Shown: positions 6,802 to 15,252, counted from the stretch's first letter. The stretch: 21,978 bases of DNA from Rhodobacteraceae bacterium UBA1943 (GCA_002336845.1 DDEX01000069.1:1-21978), one strand, 5' to 3'. Program-made: numbers and translations. Notes: generated from the letters alone by a model not told the origin.

Positions 6802-6862
6802 GGCGGCGGATTCGCGCAATCCTGATTCTACACGGGGCGGGGAGGCCCCTCAGGAGGTTCAC

Positions 6863-7981
6863 ATGAAAATCGGTTGCCCGAAAGAAATCAAACCGCAGGA
6901 GTTTCGCGTCGGGATGACCCCCGACGCGGCGCGCGAGGCGATTGCCCATGGTCATGAGGTGATGATCGAGACGAAGGCCGGCCTTGGCGCCGGCTTTTCC
7001 GATTCCGACTATACGGCGGTCGGTGCAAAGATCATCGACACGGCGGAAGAGGTTTTCGCCAAGGCCGACATGATCGTGAAGGTCAAAGAGCCGCAGGCGG
7101 TGGAGCGCAAGCGCCTGCGCCCCAGTCAGGTGCTGTTCACCTATCTGCACCTCGCGCCCGATCCTGAACAGACCCACGACCTGCTGGCATCAGGTGCGAC
7201 CTGCATCGCCTATGAAACCGTAACCGATGACCGGGGCGGCCTGCCGCTTCTGGCTCCGATGTCCGAGGTTGCGGGCCGTCTGGCTCCGCAGGTGGGGGCA
7301 TGGACGCTGCAAAAGGCCAATGGCGGGCGTGGTGTGTTGCTGGGCGGCGTGCCCGGCGTGCTGCCTGCCAAGGTGTTGGTCATCGGCGGTGGCGTCGTGG
7401 GCACCCATGCGGGCAAGGTTGCGGCGGGGATGGGCGCGGATGTGACCGTGATCGACCGTTCCGTGAACCGCCTGCGCTATCTGGATGATGTGTTCGGCGG
7501 CCAGTTCAAGAACGCCTATGCCAGCGCGGGCAACACCATCGCCCTTGCGCGCGAAGCCGATCTGATCATCGGCGCCGTGCTGATCCCCGGCGCGGCAGCA
7601 CCCAAGCTGATCAGCCGCGCCCAACTCAAGGAGCTGAAGCCCGGTGCGGCGCTGGTCGATGTGGCCATCGACCAGGGCGGCTGTTTTGAAACCAGCCGCG
7701 CCACCACCCACCAAGACCCGATCTACGAGGTGGACGGCATCATGCACTATTGCGTGGCCAACATGCCCGGCGCCGTGGCCCGCACCTCGACCCAGGCCCT
7801 TGGCAATGCGACCATGCCCTTCATGCTAGCCCTGGCCGACAAAGGCTGGAAACGCGCCTGCGCCGAGGACAAGCATCTGCTGAACGGTCTGAATGTTCAT
7901 GCGGGCAAGCTGACCTACGCCGCAGTGGGGGCGGCGCTGGGCTTGCCGTCGATCACCGGGGCCGAGGCACTGGCAATGTAA
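6863..7981 (+). CDS. ald: Alanine dehydrogenase
   Basis: Ald reversibly converts L-alanine and NAD+ to pyruvate, ammonia and NADH in the cytosol, as a soluble (usually hexameric) enzyme. The 372-aa product matches the family length and keeps its landmarks at the standard numbers. Arg15 and Lys75 bind the pyruvate carboxyl, His96 ('YLHLAP') and Asp270 ('VAIDQGG') are catalytic, and 'VIGGGVVGTHAG' (173-184) is the Rossmann NAD-binding loop. The frame is open 40 codons upstream, but ATG 6863 is right: CAGGAGG lies 5 bases before it and the family begins 'MKIGCPKEIK'. It is divergent from an Lrp-type regulator and followed by a strong terminator, so it is monocistronic and probably induced by alanine. 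Confidence 0.97.
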   Translation: MKIGCPKEIKPQEFRVGMTPDAAREAIAHGHEVMIETKAGLGAGFSDSDYTAVGAKIIDTAEEVFAKADMIVKVKEPQAVERKRLRPSQVLFTYLHLAPDPEQTHDLLASGATCIAYETVTDDRGGLPLLAPMSEVAGRLAPQVGAWTLQKANGGRGVLLGGVPGVLPAKVLVIGGGVVGTHAGKVAAGMGADVTVIDRSVNRLRYLDDVFGGQFKNAYASAGNTIALAREADLIIGAVLIPGAAAPKLISRAQLKELKPGAALVDVAIDQGGCFETSRATTHQDPIYEVDGIMHYCVANMPGAVARTSTQALGNATMPFMLALADKGWKRACAEDKHLLNGLNVHAGKLTYAAVGAALGLPSITGAEALAM

Positions 7982-7985
7982 AGGA

Positions 7986-8016
7986 AAAGGCCCCCGGGAG
8001 TGGACCGGGGGCCTTT
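7986..8016. terminator. Bidirectional terminator between ald and mscL
   Basis: A perfect 12-bp stem, AAAGGCCCCCGG (7986-7997) and CCGGGGGCCTTT (8005-8016), closes a 7-base loop. It sits just after the ald stop and 17 bases after the mscL stop on the other strand. It has T-rich ends both ways, so it can end both convergent transcripts. Confidence 0.88.
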
Positions 8017-8032
8017 GCCATTGTCTGGCCGC

Positions 8033-8392
8033 TTACTTCTTGACGGCGACCAGAATTTCTTTCAGCACGTCCAGTTCGGTCGGGCCGGCAGGGGGGGCCT
8101 CTTTCTTCGGCGCAATCTTGTTCACGCCCTTGACCAGCAGGAACACCACCCAGGCGATGATCAGGAACTTGATCACGGCGTTGATGAAGTTGCCGATGTT
8201 GAACTTTGCATCGCCGATCGAGAAGCCCCAGCTAGAAAAGTCGATCCCGCCGACGATCATGCCGATCAGGGGGTTCACCAGATCATCGACCAACGAGGTG
8301 ACGATCGCGGTAAAGGCCGCGCCGATGATGATACCGACGGCGAGGTCGATGACATTGCCCTTGGCAATGAAAGCCTTGAATTCATTAATCAT
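8033..8392 (-). CDS. mscL: Large-conductance mechanosensitive channel MscL
   Basis: MscL is a homopentameric inner-membrane channel that opens under membrane tension and releases solutes on sudden osmotic downshift. The 119-aa product is slightly shorter than E. coli MscL (136). It starts with the amphipathic N-terminal helix 'MINEFKAFIAKGNVIDLAVG', runs into TM1 (about 14-36, containing 'IIIGAAFTAIVTSLVDDLVNP'), has a short periplasmic loop with 'IDFSSWGF', TM2 (about 68-90), and a C-terminal cytoplasmic helix ('ELDVLKEILVAVKK'). AAGGAA precedes the start by about 8 bases. It lies just downstream of mrpG on the same strand, 110 bases away, so read-through from the Mrp operon is possible. It is fitting that both serve ion and osmotic balance. 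Confidence 0.97.
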   Translation of the reverse strand: MINEFKAFIAKGNVIDLAVGIIIGAAFTAIVTSLVDDLVNPLIGMIVGGIDFSSWGFSIGDAKFNIGNFINAVIKFLIIAWVVFLLVKGVNKIAPKKEAPPAGPTELDVLKEILVAVKK

Positions 8393-8488
8393 TTCACTGT
8401 TCCTTCAGTTCCCCGCAGGGTCGTTGCCTGCATGCTTTGCCGTGCGCTTGCGCGCCTCGTGAATGAATTATGCCACAAGATCGGGGAT

Positions 8489-8505
8489 TAATTCACCGGG
8501 AATTA
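8489..8505 (-). terminator. Short AT-rich hairpin at the mrpG stop
   Basis: TAATTC (8489-8494) and GAATTA (8500-8505) pair around ACCGG, overlapping the mrpG stop codon. The stem is short and no long T run follows, so termination here would be weak and transcription into mscL is possible. Confidence 0.25.
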
Positions 8506-8883
8506 TAGGCTTTCGCGCTCAGGTTGGGGGTTTTCCAGCGTCAGATCGGCACTGGCCCACCTTGTGGACGTGGCCGGAGCGGGCAGATCGCGCCTTGGCG
8601 CGGCCCTGTGCAGATGCACCCGCGCAAGAAACAGCGCTGTCAAGGGCGCGGTCAGAAAGATGAACAGCGTCACCAGAATCTCATGCCACGAGGCGCCTTG
8701 CCCGCGCGACAGATGCGCCAGCGCCGAGGCGAGCAGCACCGCACCAACCCCCAAAGTGCTGCCCTTGGTGGGGGCATGAAGCCGCTGAAACGGGTCTTTC
8801 AGGCGCAACAGGCCATAGCTGCCGATCAGGGCAAAGGCTCCGCCGATGATCAGGGTCGCAGAGATCAGCACTTCAAGGATCAT
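8503..8883 (-). CDS. mrpG: Na+/H+ antiporter Mrp/Pha subunit G
   Basis: This is a 126-aa membrane protein, the last subunit of the Mrp (Pha/Mnh) multisubunit cation/proton antiporter. It has three hydrophobic segments: 'ILEVLISATLIIGGAFALIGSYG', 'LGVGAVLLASALAHL' and 'WHEILVTLFIFLTAPLTALFLARV'. Between them is the family motif 'RLKDPFQRLHAPTKGSTLG', which identifies the PhaG/MnhG/MrpG family. The C-terminal part (about 95-126) is a charged cytosolic extension with no motif I recognise. The start overlaps the mrpF stop in an ATGA junction, showing translational coupling. It is needed for complex assembly rather than carrying the ion path itself. Confidence 0.95.
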   Translation of the reverse strand: MILEVLISATLIIGGAFALIGSYGLLRLKDPFQRLHAPTKGSTLGVGAVLLASALAHLSRGQGASWHEILVTLFIFLTAPLTALFLARVHLHRAAPRRDLPAPATSTRWASADLTLENPQPERESL

Positions 8884-9149
8884 TCGATGATGTTCCCCCG
8901 CAGCAGGAATTTGGCGAAGGCGACGGTTGAGACGAAGCCGGTCATGGCAAACAGAATCGCCGCCTCGAAATTCAGGCCCGAGGCGGTCTTGATGCCGTAA
9001 AGCACGATCAGGCCGATCACGTTGATCACCATGGTATCCACGGCCAGAATGCGGTCGCCCGGGGTCTTGGCTGTGGCCAGCCGGATCAGGTTCAGCAGCA
9101 GCGCCAGCGCGAAACAGGCAATGGCGAAGGTCAGGGCATAGGCGATCAT
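8880..9149 (-). CDS. mrpF: Na+/H+ antiporter Mrp/Pha subunit F
   Basis: An 89-aa subunit with three membrane helices: 'ALTFAIACFALALLLNLIRL', 'DTMVINVIGLIVLYGIKT' and 'AAILFAMTGFVSTVAFAKFLL'. The short link 'KTPGDRILAVDT' between helices 1 and 2 is the signature of the MrpF/PhaF family. It overlaps mrpE upstream and mrpG downstream by 4 bases each (ATGA). In known Mrp complexes MrpE, F and G pack together in the membrane and support the antiporter subunits. Length matches the family (about 90). Confidence 0.95.
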   Translation of the reverse strand: MIAYALTFAIACFALALLLNLIRLATAKTPGDRILAVDTMVINVIGLIVLYGIKTASGLNFEAAILFAMTGFVSTVAFAKFLLRGNIIE

Positions 9150-9637
9150 TCGTCGAAGATCCTTTTCAGCCGGGTCTCATAGCGCGCCTTGATGTCGTCG
9201 CGGATGGCGTCTGGGTCCGGCGCGTGCAGCGAGTGGATCAGAAGCGATTTGCCGTCCGAAGCGATGTCGGCGGTCAGCGTGCCGGGAGTCATGGTGATGG
9301 TGCCCGCCAGCAGGGTAATCGCCTCGGGGCTGGTCAGGTCCAGGGGAACGGTGATCCACGCGCTTTTGATCTGGCTCGTGGGCATGAACAGCACGATCTT
9401 CGCCACCTGGATATTGGCGATGATGACATCCCAGATCACCAGTGCGATATAGCCAATCAGCGCCATGGGCCGGGCAACCGGCGGTGTGCCGGGCCACCAG
9501 CGCGCCGTGATCAGCGGAATTGCAGTGCCAAGGATCAGCGCCATGACAAGGCTGCCCAATGCCAGCCGGTTGACCAACAGCATCCACAGCACCACCAGCG
9601 CAATGGTCAGATAGGGGTGGGGGAACAGGCGACGCAT
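9146..9637 (-). CDS. mrpE: Na+/H+ antiporter Mrp/Pha subunit E
   Basis: A 163-aa subunit. Residues about 10-70 form membrane helices ('LTIALVVLWMLLVNRLALGSL', 'IGYIALVIWDVIIANIQVAKI'). A C-terminal cytosolic domain contains the family stretch 'PLDLTSPEAITLLAGTITMTPGTLTADI', diagnostic of MrpE/PhaE/MnhE. The start codon shares one base with the mrpD stop (TGATG), and the end overlaps mrpF by 4 bases. It is required for assembly and efficient transport of the complex. A positively charged tail ('KARYETRLKRIFDE') ends the protein. Confidence 0.95.
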   Translation of the reverse strand: MRRLFPHPYLTIALVVLWMLLVNRLALGSLVMALILGTAIPLITARWWPGTPPVARPMALIGYIALVIWDVIIANIQVAKIVLFMPTSQIKSAWITVPLDLTSPEAITLLAGTITMTPGTLTADIASDGKSLLIHSLHAPDPDAIRDDIKARYETRLKRIFDE

Positions 9638-11121
9638 CAGCTTGCTCCCGGCAGTTGGTTGGCGGCGATATAGGCGGCGGGGGCATGCAGGGCTTGGGCC
9701 GTTTCGCCCAGCCAGGTAGTGAGAGGACCGGCAAACAGCGTCAGCGCGACAAGGCCCGCCAAAAGCGTTCCTGTTGCCACAAAGGCCATGGGCTGCGTCG
9801 CGTGGGGTGTTGCGGGGGGATTGCTGGCATAGGGCTTCCAGAACAGGGCCGAGCCTGCGCGCGCCAGCGCCAGCAGCGTCAGGAAACTGGCGATCAGGAT
9901 GGTGGCCCAGGCCATGGGCGACATGAGGGCATTCAGAACCAGAAGCTTGCCCAGAAAGCCCGACAGCGGTGGCAGGCCTGCCATGGCAATCGCCGCCGCC
10001 ATGAACATCGCCGCGATCAGGCCGCCCTGTGCTATGGGGCGGGCCTGGCGCAGGTCATTGCCGTCCCGCGCCACGATCAGATCGGCGATCAGGAACAGCA
10101 CCGCGCCCGCGAGGGTGGAGTGGATCATGTAGTACAGTGCCGCCGTTGTGCCCTGCACCGTGCCTGCGGACAGGGCCACAAACACAGTCCCCATCGAGCC
10201 GATGGCGGTAAATGCTATCAGCCGCGGCAGACTGCGCGCGCCCAAGGCGCCCAAGGCGCCCAGCGCCAGTGTGACCAAAGCGGCAGGCCACAGCAGGGCA
10301 TTCCACATCCCCGCCGTAGCGCCCTGATCGAACACCAGCGTGCCCATCCGCAGCGCGGCATAGGCGCCGACCTTGGTCATGATGGCAAACAACGCCGCCA
10401 CCGGGCCGGGAGCATTGGCATAGGTGCCGGGTAACCAGAATTGCAACGGCACCAGCGCGCCTTTGACGGCAAAGACCAACAACAGCAAACCCGCCGCGAC
10501 GCGCGCCAACGCCTGATCTCCGGCTGGCAGCAGCGGCCATTTCTGCGCAAGGTCGGCCATGTTCAGCGTGCCGGTCACCGCATAAATCGTGGCCAGCGCG
10601 AACAGGAACAAAGTCGAGCCGACAAGGTTCGTGACCACATAATGCAGCCCCGCGCGCAGCCGCGCATCGCCGCCGCCATGTACCATCAACCCATAGCTTG
10701 CGATCAGCAGCACCTCGAAGAACACGAACAGGTTGAAGGCATCGCCGGTCAGGAACGCGCCCGACAGGCCCATGAGCTGGAAAAGAAACAACGCATGGAA
10801 ATGCCGCCCCCGCGCATCCCAACCGGTGGCAATGGCATAAACCAGCACCGGCAGGGCCAACGCCCCCAGCAGGCCCAGCATCAGCCCCGACAGCCGGTCG
10901 AGCATCAGGACGATTCCGAACGGTGCGGGCCAGTTGCCAAGCCTGTAGGCCTGCGGCTGATCGGAATGCAGCAACAGCCACAGCGTCAGCAAGGTGAAGG
11001 CCAGCGTTCCGCAAAGCCCGATGGCACGCTGCAAGCGCAGGTTCCCTCGCGCCGCCAGCACGATCAACCCGCCCAGCACGGCAGGCAGGACAACCGGCGC
11101 AATGATCAGGTTGCCCATCAT
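9637..11121 (-). CDS. mrpD: Na+/H+ antiporter Mrp/Pha subunit D (proton-pumping type membrane subunit)
   Basis: A 494-aa protein homologous to the NuoL/M/N antiporter-like subunits of complex I. It carries the proton-path residues expected for MrpD: Glu136 in 'FVFFEVLL', Lys220 in 'FAVKGALVPLQFWLP' and Lys250 in 'FAIMTKVGAYAALR'. About 14 membrane helices are predicted. Two adjacent ATGs (11121 and 11118) are possible starts. The first overlaps the mrpC stop by 4 bases and is preferred. The stop shares one base with mrpE. In the complex MrpD is one of the two large ion-translocating subunits and works with MrpA to exchange cytosolic Na+ (or K+) for external protons. Confidence 0.96.
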   Translation of the reverse strand: MMGNLIIAPVVLPAVLGGLIVLAARGNLRLQRAIGLCGTLAFTLLTLWLLLHSDQPQAYRLGNWPAPFGIVLMLDRLSGLMLGLLGALALPVLVYAIATGWDARGRHFHALFLFQLMGLSGAFLTGDAFNLFVFFEVLLIASYGLMVHGGGDARLRAGLHYVVTNLVGSTLFLFALATIYAVTGTLNMADLAQKWPLLPAGDQALARVAAGLLLLVFAVKGALVPLQFWLPGTYANAPGPVAALFAIMTKVGAYAALRMGTLVFDQGATAGMWNALLWPAALVTLALGALGALGARSLPRLIAFTAIGSMGTVFVALSAGTVQGTTAALYYMIHSTLAGAVLFLIADLIVARDGNDLRQARPIAQGGLIAAMFMAAAIAMAGLPPLSGFLGKLLVLNALMSPMAWATILIASFLTLLALARAGSALFWKPYASNPPATPHATQPMAFVATGTLLAGLVALTLFAGPLTTWLGETAQALHAPAAYIAANQLPGAS

Positions 11122-11453
11122 TTGTTCAGGTCCACCCCGGTATCAACCTTGTCATCGCCGCCGCCCAGATGCCCCCCGATGGCCAGCATCACCAGCACCG
11201 CCGTCATGCCGAAACTGATCACGATGGCGGTCAGCACCAGCGCCTGCGGCAAGGGGTCGGTATAGCCCTCCGCCCCCTTGTGGATGATCGGCGTCAGCCC
11301 CGGCGCAAGGCGGCCCGCAGCAAAGATGAACAGGTTGCAGGCATAGGACAGCAGCGACAGGCCCAGGATCACCGGGAATGTCCGCAGCCGCAGGATCAGA
11401 TAGATCCCCCCGGCGGTCAGCAATCCGATTGCGGCGGCAAGCAGCAGTTCCAT
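11118..11453 (-). CDS. mrpC: Na+/H+ antiporter Mrp/Pha subunit C (NuoK-like)
   Basis: A 111-aa subunit with three membrane helices, homologous to NuoK of complex I. Helix 1 is 'LLLAAAIGLLTAGGIYLIL', helix 2 'VILGLSLLSYACNLFIFAAG', and helix 3 'ALVLTAIVISFGMTAVLVMLAI'. The loop 'GYTDPLPQALVLTAIVI' is highly typical of MrpC/PhaC. The frame is open 11 codons further upstream, but ATG 11453 is the family start and lies one base after the mrpAB stop. The C-terminus ('GGHLGGGDDKVDTGVDLNK') is a polar tail. The stop overlaps the mrpD start. Confidence 0.95.
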   Translation of the reverse strand: MELLLAAAIGLLTAGGIYLILRLRTFPVILGLSLLSYACNLFIFAAGRLAPGLTPIIHKGAEGYTDPLPQALVLTAIVISFGMTAVLVMLAIGGHLGGGDDKVDTGVDLNK

Positions 11454-11454
11454 G

Positions 11455-14274
11455 TCAGTTCTCCGCCTCTTCCGCCAACACGTCATGGGCGCGTTCGGCC
11501 GGGCGCTCTCCGCCGCGCTGGGCCAGCCGCGACAGCGAGGCCAAGGCCAGCATCACCGCACCCAGCACGCACAGGAACACCCCAAGGTCAAAGGCGGCAG
11601 CCGTGGCCCATTCGAATTCCTCCAAGGGGGGCAAATGGATATAGCCATAGGCCGAGGTCAGGAACGGCCGACCCGCGAACCACGCCCCGATGCCGGTGGC
11701 CGAGGCGACCAGCACCCCCGCGCCGATCAGGGCATGGTGGTTCACGCGCTGATGCGCCTCGGTCCAGCCGTGGCCCGAGGCAAGGTATTGCAGCAAAAAG
11801 GCGATGGCGATGACAAGGCCCGCGACGAACCCGCCGCCCGGCAGGTTATGGCCGCGCAGATAGATATAGACACCCACCATAATGGCGATGGGCAGCAGGA
11901 ACCGGGTCACGACCACCAGCATCATGGGGTGCCGGTCGCCCGCGCGGGTGGGGTCTGGTCTGCGCGCCAACAGCCGGTCATTCGCGGAGCCGGGGGCCAG
12001 CAGGCTTTCGGCAAGCGCAAAGATCACCAGTGCTGCGATGCCCAGCACGATGATCTCGCCAAAGGTGTCATAGCCGCGGAAATCGACGATGATGGTGTTG
12101 ACCGCATTGGTGCCGCCCGCGCCGGGTTTCGAGTTTGCCAGATGGAAAGCGGAGATTGACGGGAAAGCGAAATCACGCACCAGCAGGGCATAGGCCAGCG
12201 CCGCAGCCCCCAAGCCTACAGCCCCCGCGATTAACCCGTCGCGCAGGCGTCGGGGCAGGGGGCTTTCGGCGGGGGTCGTGACAGGCAAGAACGACAGCGA
12301 CAAAAGCATCAGCAGCACCGTCACCACCTCAACCGTGATCTGCGTCAGCGCAAGGTCGGGTGCCGCAGCCCAGGCAAAAAAGGCCGAGATCATCAGCCCC
12401 GCAATCCCGATCAGCAGCAGCGATAGCAGCCGCTGGCGGTGAAAGGCCACCGTGCCGAGGGTGGCTGCAACCAGCAACACAAAGCCGGTGAAGGTGGCCG
12501 GTTCGATGGCGGTCAGAGCCCGGTTGCCGGGGGTATGGCTGCCAGTCAGAAAGGCGCCAAGGCCGACGGCAAGGATGGTCAGGCTGGCAATAGCCAGTGG
12601 CGGGGCAAGGCGGCCATGGTCGGCCAGCCGGTTCACCCCGCGCGACAGGGCGACGAGGGTGGAAATCTTCCAGTCATAGATCGTCTTGGCTTCCGGCACG
12701 GCAGGCAGCGCGGCTAGGCGCGGCCAAAGGCCCCAGATTGCCAGGCCAGCGCCTATGGCGGCCAGCGACATCCACAGCGCGGCAGGCTCCAACCCATGCC
12801 ACAGCGCCAGATGCAGATGCTGCGGCACACCCGTCACGGCGGCGGCGGCCACATCGGCGACGGGTGCCAGCAGCGTCATCGGGAACAGGCCCGTGGCCAT
12901 CACCAGCACCACCAGCACCGCAGGGGCGGCCCACAGGCCGGGGCCGGGATCATGCGGGGGATGCGGAAAGGCGTCACGCCGTGGCCCAAGAAAGGTGCCG
13001 ATCAGAAACCGAAGGCAATAGGCCACCGACAGCGCCGCCCCGAACAATGCCGCCAGGGCCACCAGCCCGCCGGACCCGGAGGCGGCCTCCAGCATCAGCT
13101 CTTTCGACAGGAAGCCGTTCAAGGGTGGAATGCCTGCCATCGACAGCGTGGCCACCAGCGCCAGCGCAAAGGTCAGCGGCATCAAACGGCGCAGGCCGCC
13201 AAGGCGGCGGATGTCGCGGGTATGGGCTTCGTGATCCACGATCCCCGCCAGCATGAACAAGGCCGCCTTGAAGCTGGCATGGGCAAGTATATGCACCATC
13301 GCCGCCGCTGCCGCCGCCTCGGTCCCTAGGCCCAGAAGAAAGGTGATCAGGCCCAGATGGCTGACCGTGGAATAGGCGAGGATCGCCTTGAGGTCGGTGC
13401 GAAACAGCGCCACGCCCGCGCCCAGAACCATCGTCACCAGCCCCGCGCCGGAAACCAGCGCGCTCCATTCCGGGGTGCCCGCCAGCACCGGCCAAAGCCG
13501 CGCCATCAGGAACAGCCCGGCCTTCACCATGGTCGCCGAATGCAGATAGGCCGAAACCGGCGTCGGCGCGGCCATCGCCTGCGGCAGCCAGAAATGGAAG
13601 GGAAACTGCGCCGACTTGGTAAAGGCGCCCAGCAGGATCAGCAACAGAATGGGCAGGTACAGCGGGCTGGCCTTGATCACCTCGCCCTTGGTCAGAATCT
13701 CGGAAAGCTCGTAGCTGCCAGCCACCTGGCCCAACAGGATCAGCCCCGCCAGCATGGCCAGCCCACCGGCCCCGGTGACGGCCAGCGCCATCCGCGCGCC
13801 CTGACGCCCGGCAGGCAGGTGCCGCCAATAGCCGATCAGCAGGAATGAGGACAGCGAGGTCATCTCCCAGAAGACCGCCATCATCAGGATGTTGCCCGAC
13901 AGCACGATTCCCAGCATTGCGCCCTGAAACAGCATCAGGAAGGTGTAGAACCGCCCCATCGGATCGGCGGGTGACAGGTAGAACCGCGCATAAAGCTGGA
14001 TCAGAAGGCCGATACCCAGGATCAGCCCGGCAAACATCAGCCCCAGCCCATCAAGCCGCAGGCTGAGGGCAAGGCCCGCCTGCGGCAGCCAGTCCATCCG
14101 CCACACGACAACCTGCCCGGCCATCACGGCGGGCGCATGTTGCAGCACACCGAACAAGGCGGCGGCGGTAAAGGCGGCGGACCCTGCGGCACAGGCGCTG
14201 CGCGAGGCGCGGATGGTCAGCCATGGCAGAAGGGCGCCAAGAAACGGCAGGGCTGCGATCAGGAAAAGCGGCAT
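11455..14274 (-). CDS. mrpA: Na+/H+ antiporter Mrp/Pha subunit A, fused to subunit B
   Basis: A 939-aa fusion of MrpA and MrpB, the largest membrane subunit of the antiporter and homologous to NuoL. The N-terminal 500 residues carry the ion path: Glu137 in 'VFWEMTS', Lys220 in 'GAFTKSAQFPFHFWLP', and His245/Lys251 in 'YLHSATMVKAG'. The middle (about 610-700) is the DUF4040/NuoJ-like part ('ALTQITVEVVTVLLMLLSLSFLP'). The last 150 residues are a complete MrpB domain ('TRFLLPIAIMVGVYIYLRGH', 'NLPGGGFVAGLVIA'), which explains why no separate mrpB is present. ATG 14274 is the family start. The open frame upstream is longer, and the only Shine-Dalgarno-like GAGG is 13 bases away. It heads an operon in which all six genes abut or overlap. 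Confidence 0.95.
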   Translation of the reverse strand: MPLFLIAALPFLGALLPWLTIRASRSACAAGSAAFTAAALFGVLQHAPAVMAGQVVVWRMDWLPQAGLALSLRLDGLGLMFAGLILGIGLLIQLYARFYLSPADPMGRFYTFLMLFQGAMLGIVLSGNILMMAVFWEMTSLSSFLLIGYWRHLPAGRQGARMALAVTGAGGLAMLAGLILLGQVAGSYELSEILTKGEVIKASPLYLPILLLILLGAFTKSAQFPFHFWLPQAMAAPTPVSAYLHSATMVKAGLFLMARLWPVLAGTPEWSALVSGAGLVTMVLGAGVALFRTDLKAILAYSTVSHLGLITFLLGLGTEAAAAAAMVHILAHASFKAALFMLAGIVDHEAHTRDIRRLGGLRRLMPLTFALALVATLSMAGIPPLNGFLSKELMLEAASGSGGLVALAALFGAALSVAYCLRFLIGTFLGPRRDAFPHPPHDPGPGLWAAPAVLVVLVMATGLFPMTLLAPVADVAAAAVTGVPQHLHLALWHGLEPAALWMSLAAIGAGLAIWGLWPRLAALPAVPEAKTIYDWKISTLVALSRGVNRLADHGRLAPPLAIASLTILAVGLGAFLTGSHTPGNRALTAIEPATFTGFVLLVAATLGTVAFHRQRLLSLLLIGIAGLMISAFFAWAAAPDLALTQITVEVVTVLLMLLSLSFLPVTTPAESPLPRRLRDGLIAGAVGLGAAALAYALLVRDFAFPSISAFHLANSKPGAGGTNAVNTIIVDFRGYDTFGEIIVLGIAALVIFALAESLLAPGSANDRLLARRPDPTRAGDRHPMMLVVVTRFLLPIAIMVGVYIYLRGHNLPGGGFVAGLVIAIAFLLQYLASGHGWTEAHQRVNHHALIGAGVLVASATGIGAWFAGRPFLTSAYGYIHLPPLEEFEWATAAAFDLGVFLCVLGAVMLALASLSRLAQRGGERPAERAHDVLAEEAEN

Positions 14275-14430
14275 GAAGGCAGGCGTTCCTCGTCGTGGCG
14301 GGGTTGGTTTTCTCGCGGCGGGTTCTTCACAGATGGGGGGCAAGGGGCCGGGACGCAAGAAAATTCCGCATCCATGCGTCGGATTGACCCTGCGGGGCGG
14401 ATCGGCAAGGGTGGCGAAAAGGGGGATGCC

Positions 14431-15039
14431 ATGACACCACAGGACTTGGCCGCGACAATCTTGGCGCGGGCAGAGGAGGCCGGGCAGAAGCGGTTTCTGG
14501 TGGCCCTGGCCGGCCCACCCGGTGCAGGGAAATCAACGCTCGCCGCAGCTTTGGTGCAGGCCCTTGGCAGCGGCGCGCGGGCAGTGCCGATGGACGGGTT
14601 CCACTATGATGATCGCGTCCTGATCGCGCGGGGGCTGCGCGACCGCAAGGGGGCGCCGGAAACCTTTGACGTGCACGGTTTTCTGCACCTGCTGACCCGG
14701 TTGCGATATGAGGACGAGGTGGCCATTCCCCTGTTCGACCGTGATCTGGAAATCTCTCGCGCCGGGGCCGATGTGGTGACGGCGGCTGACCGGATTCTTG
14801 TCGTGGAAGGCAACTGGCTGCTCTTGGGCGAAGAGCCGTGGCGCCAGGCGCGTTATGACCTCACGGTCTGGATCGACGTGCCCGAGGCCGAGCTGGACCG
14901 CAGGCTGGTGGCGCGCTGGGCGCATCACGGCAAGACGGCTGAGGCGGCGCGCGCCTGGATCGACGGCAACGACCTGCCCAACATCCGCCGCGCAGTGGCC
15001 GGGTCACGCAAGGCTGATGCGGTTATGTCGCAGGGGTAA
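14431..15039 (+). CDS. Uridine kinase/phosphoribulokinase-family P-loop kinase (YggC/FrcK-like)
   Basis: A 202-aa soluble nucleoside/sugar kinase-like protein. The Walker A loop is 'AGPPGAGKST' (27-36). 'VPMDGFHYDD' (52-61) is the substrate-binding DGFH element of the uridine kinase and pantothenate kinase superfamily, followed by 'RKGAPETFDV' (72-81). 'LVVEGNWLLL' (123-132) is the Walker B-like strand. 'WIDVP' and 'RRLVARWAHHGKT' form the lid region. Close relatives are E. coli YggC and rhizobial FrcK, which sits in fructose transport operons; no transporter is next to it here. The frame is open far upstream, but ATG 14431 has GGGGGA 5 bases before it and the family N-terminus. It is divergent from mrpA. 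The phosphorylated substrate is unknown. Confidence 0.85.
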   Translation: MTPQDLAATILARAEEAGQKRFLVALAGPPGAGKSTLAAALVQALGSGARAVPMDGFHYDDRVLIARGLRDRKGAPETFDVHGFLHLLTRLRYEDEVAIPLFDRDLEISRAGADVVTAADRILVVEGNWLLLGEEPWRQARYDLTVWIDVPEAELDRRLVARWAHHGKTAEAARAWIDGNDLPNIRRAVAGSRKADAVMSQG

Positions 15040-15077
15040 GGGGCGGATGGTGCGTGATCTCTTGCACCATCCGCCCC
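15040..15077. repeat. Long palindrome after the kinase gene (GGTGCGTGA-type)
   Basis: GGGGCGGATGGTGC (15040-15053) pairs perfectly with GCACCATCCGCCCC (15064-15077) around a 10-base loop. It starts right at the kinase stop and would form a very stable hairpin. No T run follows, so it may be a repeat-derived transcript end or mRNA stabiliser rather than a classical terminator. It shares GGTGCGTGA with the hairpin at 21534-21553. Confidence 0.75.
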
Positions 15078-15231
15078 ACCAAATCCTGTAACCGCAGGAC
15101 GGACCGGCATTCACCCGGATTGCCTTGGCATTTCGCACTGTCTGGCGAAGGCCATCACCTTTGTCACGCGGTCATATCGGGTGCTGGTATGGCCTGTGGA
15201 ACCGCCTTTCGCGGAAACCGCACCAGCGGGC

Positions 15232-15252
15232 GGGGAAACGCCATGTGTTTCC
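15232..15252. repeat. GGGAAACGC-type hairpin downstream of the caspase-like gene
   Basis: GGAAAC (15234-15239) pairs with GTTTCC (15247-15252) over a 7-base loop, about 30 bases past the stop of the minus-strand caspase-like gene. Its core GGGAAACGC also begins the hairpin at 21337-21356. The remaining bases 15078-15231 hold no gene or site I can support. Confidence 0.45.

Noticed and set aside
13357..13848. Plus-strand frames inside the Mrp operon
   Set aside because: They are antisense to conserved membrane subunits and encode Arg/Gln/His-rich sequence without domains.
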